From Monosporascus cannonballus (taxonomy: Eukaryota; Ascomycota; Sordariomycetes; Xylariales): DNA of 64,000 nucleotides. Of the stretch, positions 57,116 to 64,000 are shown in pieces. How positions within the stretch are numbered: the stretch's first letter is position 1; each line of letters begins with the position of its first letter. The notes beneath the pieces were generated by a model that searched no databases, had not been told where the DNA came from, and was given only the letters and a program-made list of their open reading frames with translations. A program made the translations under genes and the position numbers. Where the stretch lies: positions 62,001 to 126,000 of the forward strand of contig QJNS01000099.1 of NCBI GenBank assembly GCA_004154925.1, written 5' to 3'.

Positions 57116-58051
57116 TCAAATCAAGACCTTGGCAAAAGCTTCCCCGAGCCCCCTCTCGCCCAGCCAAGCCTCCAGCGCCTTCATGTCGCCGCGGTTTGCA
57201 CGCTCGCCGCGCCTCGCGCCCAGGACGTCGGTGATCTCCTGCATGTCCGCGAAGGCGCGCCCCACCCCCGCCGCATGCAGAGGCTCCCGGTACCGCTCGC
57301 TGACCTTCTTGTGCTGCGGCGGGATGTCGCCCCAGCTCTCCGTCCGGATGAACCGCATGTAGGCGTCGACGTCGCGCGGCGCGCCCTCGAGGCACAGCAC
57401 CCCGGGCTTCCCCGCCAGCAGGAACCCCGTCAGCCCGTGCGCCGGCGCGTGCCGCACCAGGTTGTCCCGCTTGGCGCGCGTGCTGATGGACGGGAAGTAG
57501 AACCACGCGCGCACGAGGCTCGCATCTTCCGGCGCGCCGTCGGCCGGGGATTCGGAGCAGGACGAAGTGGCTTCTCTCTCGGTCAGATACCGGTTTGCCG
57601 CCTCCTTGACGTGTTCGATGAGTGCGAGCACGTCCCCGCTGCTGCTGGGAATGTTCGCCCCGAGGCGCGAGGTCTCGGCCCGGCTCATCCACTCCGGCTG
57701 CCGTATCCTTACCTTCGGGCTAGGCGGCTCGTCAGTGGGCGTCTCTGCGCCCTCGCATCTCAGGGGTAAGGTCACGTCCAATTGGAGATACCTGGGTGCG
57801 GACGACGATAGGCCCTCCGCGACCTCCACATTGAGGACGAATGCCAAGCCGGGGGGGATGTTTGGCAGCGGCGTTGTCTCGTCGCCGCTGTCGCACCATT
57901 CCCTCAGCGTCCCGAGCAGCTCCTGAGAGCTCTCGTTGAGCAGGACGACGTCTTCGGACGGGTACATGGCCGTCAGCAGATCGATCTGGCCGAGCTGGAG
58001 CTCCATGAGGTCCCTGGGAAGAGCCGTCCATGTCCCTGCTCTATCCGCCAT
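57116..58051 (-). CDS. RWD domain and DUF1115 protein (RWDD2-like)
   Basis: A single-exon frame of 311 residues. An N-terminal RWD domain (about 14-140) starts L-M-E-L-Q-L-G-Q-I-D-L-L-T-A-M-Y-P, the typical RWD helix followed by the Y-P motif, and contains P-P-G-L-A-F-V-L-N-V and Y-L-Q-L-D-V-T-L-P-L strands. A variable linker (about 140-185) leads to a DUF1115-type C-terminal domain (about 190-300). That domain has A-W-F-Y-F-P-S-I-S-T-R-A-K-R, then H-G-L-T-G-F-L-L-A-G-K-P-G-V-L-C-L-E-G, and W-x-D-I-P-P-Q-H-K-K. This pairing defines the RWDD2A/B family, whose role is poorly known; RWD domains usually bind proteins of ubiquitin or stress pathways. No signal or membrane segment. The GC-rich opposite strand gives shadow frames. 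Confidence 0.88.
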   Translation of the reverse strand: MADRAGTWTALPRDLMELQLGQIDLLTAMYPSEDVVLLNESSQELLGTLREWCDSGDETTPLPNIPPGLAFVLNVEVAEGLSSSAPRYLQLDVTLPLRCEGAETPTDEPPSPKVRIRQPEWMSRAETSRLGANIPSSSGDVLALIEHVKEAANRYLTEREATSSCSESPADGAPEDASLVRAWFYFPSISTRAKRDNLVRHAPAHGLTGFLLAGKPGVLCLEGAPRDVDAYMRFIRTESWGDIPPQHKKVSERYREPLHAAGVGRAFADMQEITDVLGARRGERANRGDMKALEAWLGERGLGEAFAKVLI

Positions 58052-58474
58052 GTCGAAAGAAGTATAAGAGAAGCTGTGAAGAGGGGTCCTGTATTTTCCG
58101 AGCGGTAATCCGAATCAAAGTCGGGGTGTATTCCCCCTGTCTAGGTACTTTGCATACACTAATTTTCTTACCAATAGCCACTGCCTGCGCCACAGATGCC
58201 GACTATGGCCCCACAACAGCCAGAGATACGACCTACTGGTTATAGAACCGCCCAAGTTGCTGTAATCAACTCTCTTCGAATTCCGTTGCTGGCTATTTGA
58301 AAGCGGGTCCCCTTTCATCCGCTTCTTTGAATTCTATACTGCTATGTCCTTCCAAATCAGTCTTTCGATTCTATGACCAAATTAGTTGTTAATTGCGTAT
58401 CTTAAAACATTTGCCAGATGCAACCTTCACTTCATTGCAGAGGTAGGGTGAGGGAATGGGCACCCGTGAGAACC

Positions 58475-58518
<44 letters not shown>

Positions 58519-58829
58519 AAACCTACGGGTCACCCATAGATGAAGAAATAATCTGAAATAATCGTATACAAGTAGTAAGCTAAAATTTTTAGGTATACGG
58601 TAAAATAATAAGAAATAATTACACAAAGCTAACAATCGAAATATATTAACAATATAAAACTTTTAAGTATTATAAGTAAACTAACGCAATATTCTGCCTG
58701 TACCAAATATACTTAAACCGCATTTTTAACTAAGTTATTAAGCCAAACCCCAAGTACCGACATCCCGTCGATCTTCTTTTTTCTGGTTGTCGCGAATCTA
58801 TTTTTTAGCTGGTTTAATATTTGGCTTTC
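58052..58829. other. Intergenic DNA up to the G4 insertion
   Basis: The presumed promoter of the RWD gene, then composition shifts to AT-rich from about 58540. No gene is seen. The five bases before G4 are CTTTC. Confidence 0.55.
58475..58517 (+). repeat. (CA)7 followed by a 30-base poly-A run
   Basis: A CA microsatellite runs directly into about 30 A. The tract is flanked by imperfectly inverted GGGCACCCGT and ACGGGTCACCC. It is either a simple slippage tract or the tail of an unrecognised polyadenylated retroelement; no LINE text is seen beside it. Confidence 0.6.
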
Positions 58830-59200
58830 TGTTATGACCTGATAGGCTGCGGCCTCGGGAAACGGTCGCAACAGGGAAATAACTAAGCCACGTGGGTCAA
58901 GTCACGTGATGGCTCGATAGGATCGATCGTAAAGCCCATAGAGCTAGGCTCGATAAAATCGATTATAAAATCTATAAAACCAGATTCGATAAAATCGAAA
59001 GAATTAATATATATATATTCGTTATTTTTATAATTTAAATAATACCAATTTATAATAATAATTCATTATTTAAAATACTGTTAATATTATAAAATATAAT
59101 ATAATTATTATATTTATTCTTTAGATTTTTATAATATTTTTATTAATATAAATCCTTATAATTAAGGTTTAATAATTAATTAAAATTTTTAACCGTTATA
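58830..59200 (+). repeat. 5' LTR of G4 (371 bp)
   Basis: Starts TGTTATGACCTGATAGG and ends AACCGTTATA. The first 150 bp are hardly mutated and the rest is strongly AT-shifted. The base after it starts CGTTATAAATTTTTATTTAA, matching the start of the G1 interior (CGTTACAAATTCTTATTTAG). Confidence 0.82.
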
Positions 59201-62200
59201 CGTTATAAATTTTTATTTAATAATACCGTTAAATTTTAAATAATATTGATTAACGTTATATTTATTAGCAAACAACTCGAATAACCTATTTACCAAGTTT
59301 TTAATTACCCGGATATTGGAATAAAGTCCGAGAAAAAAAAACTTTGTTTTTTTCGTAGAAAGGTTTTTCGACGTTTGGATATTATAAATAAAAGCATTTT
59401 TTAACTTAAGAGAAATAATAATAATTTTACGATTTGTTTAAGCCGTTTATAAAAAATTTAAGAATTTTTTTGTCGAAACCGGAAAACCTTTTAAAATAAG
59501 TTAAATTATTTAATTAAATTTTATTAATAAGTTAAAAATATTTTAAGTTTTTTAAACTAGACTTTTTTAACGGAATTTCGATTAACTTATAATTATTTTT
59601 AATTTACTGCTGGACATATTTTAAGTATTTTTTATCGAATTTATTACGTTTATTATATAGATTATATTTATAATTAAATAATTTATTAAAAATACAATTA
59701 TGTGATTTAAATTCGTTATAAAAATATGTTATTTTATTATTCAGAAACCAAAACCTAAAAACAATGCGAATTTATAATAATTACAAATAATTCAAATAAA
59801 TATTAACGAAAATCTTTAAAACAATAAACGAAAAAATAAAAGCTAAAATATAAATCTAATAATTACGATAAAAAGAATTAATATCTAATTACGATAATAC
59901 GTTCATTTAATTAATAATTAAATTAAATTACAAATAAAAAATATTAAAAACTAAATTTTTTGACGGCCTAAAAAAGAAATATAAAAAAAGCTTTTAAAAT
60001 TTAATCGGCTTAATTATTTGTCGGATCATATCGTTATAATAATTAAGATTAACAATTGGCAATACGTATAACGTATTAAAAATATTAAAGGAAAAAATAA
60101 TAACAAATCCCGATATATAGCCTATATTAACGTTTTTTAACGTAATAATATTTTTTACGGCATAAAACTAAAACTTATGAAATTAAAAGTTATTTATAGA
60201 TAGGATTAGAACTAAATTAAATGTTACGATTATAATAAGAGGGAATATAAGGTAATATGATATAAAGTAATTAAGAAATCTCGTTAAAATAATTAAAAAC
60301 TCGTATTTAAGAGATAATTCAAAGAAAATTTAAAAAAAACGAAAACAAATTTATTAATATGATTTAACTTAAGCATATGTTAAATCCTTTATAGTAAAAG
60401 GTTTAATAAAAAATACGAAAAACTAGAAAGCTGGTTTAATAAATATTATAAATATAATAGGAAATACTATAAAAATAATTACGCGAATATTAAGATTAAA
60501 TAAAAAATCTATCCCGGAACCCCTAATTGATATAACAAAATATATGCTATATATTATCGATAACGAAAATATCTTAATTATTAAGAAGAGAATTAATATA
60601 TTTACGAACGGATTATTCGTATATATTATAAGAGATTCGATTTTCCAAATCGTACTGGAAATAATAAAAACGATAAGTAATAACATCGATATTTTCGAAT
60701 TATAGCCCTAGGAAATATTTAATAATTAGCCGAAGTAAAAAATTAACCTAAAAAAAGCAATACCTGCAAAAAAATCCTTTTTGATATTTTTAATAGTATA
60801 ATTATTAAACGGAAAAGGAATTATTTTAGCGTATAATAAAAAAATGTTATTAAAAACTTTACAACGGATTTTTATTTTCAGTTAATATTTATTATAAACC
60901 TTTACGAAAAAATAGTAATTAAGGAAAAAATACGTTAATTTACGGGAAATTTCTGGAACGATAATTAAGATAATATATAATAAGATATAATTGTAAATGC
61001 AAAAAAAATTATTCGATAAAAGAAGAAATTATAGCAAAATTAAAAATAATTAATATGATTCAAAGAAAAAGTACGCCGGTAATAATAACAAATATAACCG
61101 CTTAACGCGTTAAACAAAGAAATATAAATAAAGTTCGATAAATTCGAAGAAAAGTTAAAAAAGTTATTTATAAAAAAGCTATAAAATAACGAAATTTAAA
61201 GAAATTGAAAAGACCTTTTACGAAAAACTTTAAAGGCAATAATAGAAATCGTTAATAACGTTATTATCTTAGATATACGATTTAGAACGTACTAGTATAC
61301 CGTAATATTAAATTACGGAGTTTTAGGCGGGAATTATATTATATTATATGTGGTTAATAAATTTAAATTATTATAAAAATAAAAGTTAGAACCTTATATA
61401 ATAACCAATGCGAAAAGTTAAAAATTCGTTTACGATAACGAAAAAAATATACGCGAAATTAATTATTTCGAAATTTTTGTTTAAAAACAATACCAGATAA
61501 TTAATTTCGATCTCGTTTTATTTAACAATTACGATATAATCTGAAAATTATTATGAATATACTACTACGAAATTTTGATTAACGAAAAAATTAATTAGGT
61601 AAAGTTTATTTTATTTTTTATTAATAAACGAAAAAAAAGAATTTTAACATTCGATTAATAATAACGATAAATATAGACATAAAAATATAATAAAAATCTT
61701 ATTACCTAAAGAGATAAGATATAAGAAAAAAAATAGATATTAAAAAATACGATATATCGTTATTATTATTAGAGCGAAATTAAAAAAATTAAATAACGAC
61801 TTGAAATAATAGCCTTAAAATTAAAAACTTTATTTAATATATTACTATAATATTATAGATATAAGCAGCTTTTTAAAAAGAAATTCGATACGAAATTATT
61901 AGAATATAATAAATAAGATTATAAGATAATTTTTAAAAAAGGATTTTTAATAAAGTTTTACCTTATTTACAATCTTAACAGAGACGAATTACGTATTTTT
62001 AGAGAATACCTGGAAAATCGATTATAGAAAAAATGGATTTAATTTTTAAAATTTCTAATAAAATACCTTATGTTTTTTATATTTAAAAAAATAGAAAATT
62101 ACGATTTTTAATTAATTATCGATAACTTAACGATATTATTATTAAAAATCGAATATTATTACTTTTAATTACGGAAATAAAAAACTAATTTTACGAAATT

Positions 62201-64000
62201 AAATAGTTCATAATATTCGATTTTAAAAATAAATATAATTTTATTAAAATTAAAAAAGGATACGAATAAAAAATAACTTTTAGGGCGAAATACGGATTAT
62301 TTAAGTATTTAGTTATATTAATAAAATTTACAAATATAATAATAACTTTTCAATAAATAATTAATTATGTATTGTGAAATTATTTTAATATATTTATTGT
62401 TTGCTATTTTAACGATATTTTTATTTTTTAAAAAATGGAAAAAATATATGCAAAATACGTTTATAAAGTTTTTTAAGCTCATAAGATATAAGGTTATTTA
62501 TTAACGTAAAGAATATTAATTTTATAAATAAGAAATAAAATATTTAAGATATATTATTAACTTAGAATATATTAGAATAAATTTTTAAAAATTACTACAA
62601 TTATAGAATAACGAACGTTAATTACGGTTAAAAAGGTATGGCGATTTTTCGGATTCGTTAATTATTATAGGAAATTTATTCGAAATTTTAATAAAATAAT
62701 TATACCTTTAACGAACTTTACGAAACAAAAATCAGATAAATGTTAAATACGGAAGAGATATTTTAAGATATTAAGAATACGATTATTAACAAATTAATAC
62801 TAATTACCTACGATTTAAACCGCCGCGTTAAATTAAAAACCGATATTTCGAATTATGTATTAAACGTAATAATTAAATAACGAAATAACTAAGATAAATT
62901 ATATTTTATTACATTTCTTTCGTATAAATTAAAAAAAAGTCAAACTTATTTACGATATATTAAATAAGGAATTTATGGCTATTATTATGGCATTTCGAAA
63001 ATTTGAATATTTCTTAAAAAGAAATTTGTACCAGATTAAGATTTATACGGATTATCAAATTTTTATCCGATTTATTATAACTAGGGAGCTTATAGGATAA
63101 TAATTTCATTACGCGGAAATATTGGCGAATTTCGATTTCGTTATTATTTACAAGAAAAGCTTAAAAATAATAAAGCAGATATTTTGAACAAATAACCGGA
63201 TTTCGAGAAAGTTATTTAAAATTAATTATATAATTTTCGATATTATTATAAAAAGATTTTTACGCTTATAATAAATTACAATAATTCGGGCAATACTTTT
63301 TAATATATATTTAAAAATCGAGTATTATAACGACAATTTTTCAAAAGACGAAAAAATATATAAAATAAATATTTTAAAAAAGTATTTAAAACATTTAGTA
63401 AAAGAAATATTCGAATATTTATTATACGAATATCCAGAGGTTTATAAGACTTTAAAATAGTTTTAATATATATATATATTTTTAAAATAAAATTAACTGT
63501 ACAAAAAAGTTATACGGCAATACAATATTTGCGCCAAAATAAAGGTTCGACGATATAAGCTATATAAAAAATTATAACTATTATTAATCATAAAGCAATT
63601 ATTATATTTAATTATATTCGATTTTATTACGAAATTGTTTATGTTAAAAAATTTAATTATAGAAATATATTACGATAATATTTTAATAATCGTTAACCGA
63701 TTTACGAAATTTTCTTATTTTTTACTATATTACGAAAATATAAATACCGAATACATAATATATATTTTTTAAAATATATTTTTAATACATATCAAATCCT
63801 AATAAAAATTAATTTAAATAAAAATCGATATTCGTATTTTAATTTTAATAAGGTTCTATAACATAAATCGGTTTAAATTATAAATTATTTAACATATTTA
63901 TATTTTAAATAAATAAATAAATAAATAAAATAAGTCAAATTTTACAATTTTATTTATAATATTATATTAAATACAAATAAAATAATTCGGTTAAAAAGTT
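58830..64000 (+). mobile_element. Gypsy element G4, RIP-degraded, 3' end outside window
   Basis: A 5' LTR and then the same internal layout as G1: gag with a degenerate zinc knuckle (about 60213-60260), RT with its catalytic motif as Y-F-N-D (about 62385-62415), RNase H, and integrase to the window edge (64000 corresponds to about 17310 in G1). It belongs to the G0/G1/G3 family. It is the most RIP-degraded copy, with almost no frame over 80 codons. Confidence 0.85.

Noticed and set aside
57093..57769. Long frames on both strands inside the RWD gene
   Set aside because: GC-rich third-position effects; only the 57116-58051 frame shows RWD and DUF1115 text.
1..64000. CRISPR arrays, rRNA genes, secondary-metabolite clusters, origin or centromere repeats
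   Set aside because: No regularly spaced repeats, no rRNA text, no PKS/NRPS or tailoring genes, and no tandem satellite were seen.

Overview
The window looks like part of a filamentous ascomycete genome (Pezizomycotina, probably Sordariomycetes; species not assignable). It has a two-compartment layout. GC-balanced islands carry intron-containing genes with 50-140 nt introns. Between them lie very AT-rich tracts of LTR retrotransposons in which C:G to T:A change, mainly CpA to TpA, has put stops in every frame. That is the signature of repeat-induced point mutation (RIP).

Left, 1-22 kb: a nest of RIP-degraded Ty3/Gypsy chromoviruses. The oldest visible copy (G3, 3' part at 19773-21912, + strand) was entered by a minus-strand Gypsy (G2, pieces 6119-12244 and 19020-19772). 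G2 was then entered by two + strand copies: G0 (1-6118, its 5' end outside the window) and G1 (12245-19019, complete, 386-bp LTRs). 22-25 kb: a degenerate AT-rich stretch, then single-copy DNA with one small putative gene. 24987-31019: a complete, RIP-degraded Ty1/Copia element with 239-bp LTRs and an exact 5-bp target duplication. It carries an intact-looking tRNA-like sequence plus a hairpin just before its 3' LTR.

31-39.6 kb: a gene island with a conserved fungal protein of unknown function (PPPY motif) and a five-exon flotillin-like gene. 39579-50624: a second nest. The outer element is a short non-autonomous element with 167-bp LTRs (about 1.95 kb without its insertions). It holds a 7.2-kb Gypsy and a 371-bp solo LTR, and the solo LTR holds a 1.5-kb gag-only element that appears to be self-priming. 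50.6-58.8 kb: a gene island with a secreted GH16-type glucanase-like gene, cytosolic methionyl-tRNA synthetase (six exons) and a RWD/DUF1115 protein (RWDD2-like). 58830-64000: the 5' LTR and body of another RIP-degraded Gypsy (G4), cut off by the window edge.

The recognisable genes are housekeeping or conserved and do not form a pathway or cluster. The unusual biology is in the elements: (i) a Pol III-type tRNA-like/hairpin cassette inside the Copia element; (ii) an identical 13-nt primer-binding site in two otherwise different elements, matching the anticodon arm of tRNA-Ile(UAU), which implies half-tRNA priming; (iii) a Tf1-like self-priming signature in the small gag-only element; (iv) an antisense ORF with paired CxxC motifs downstream of pol in several Gypsy copies.
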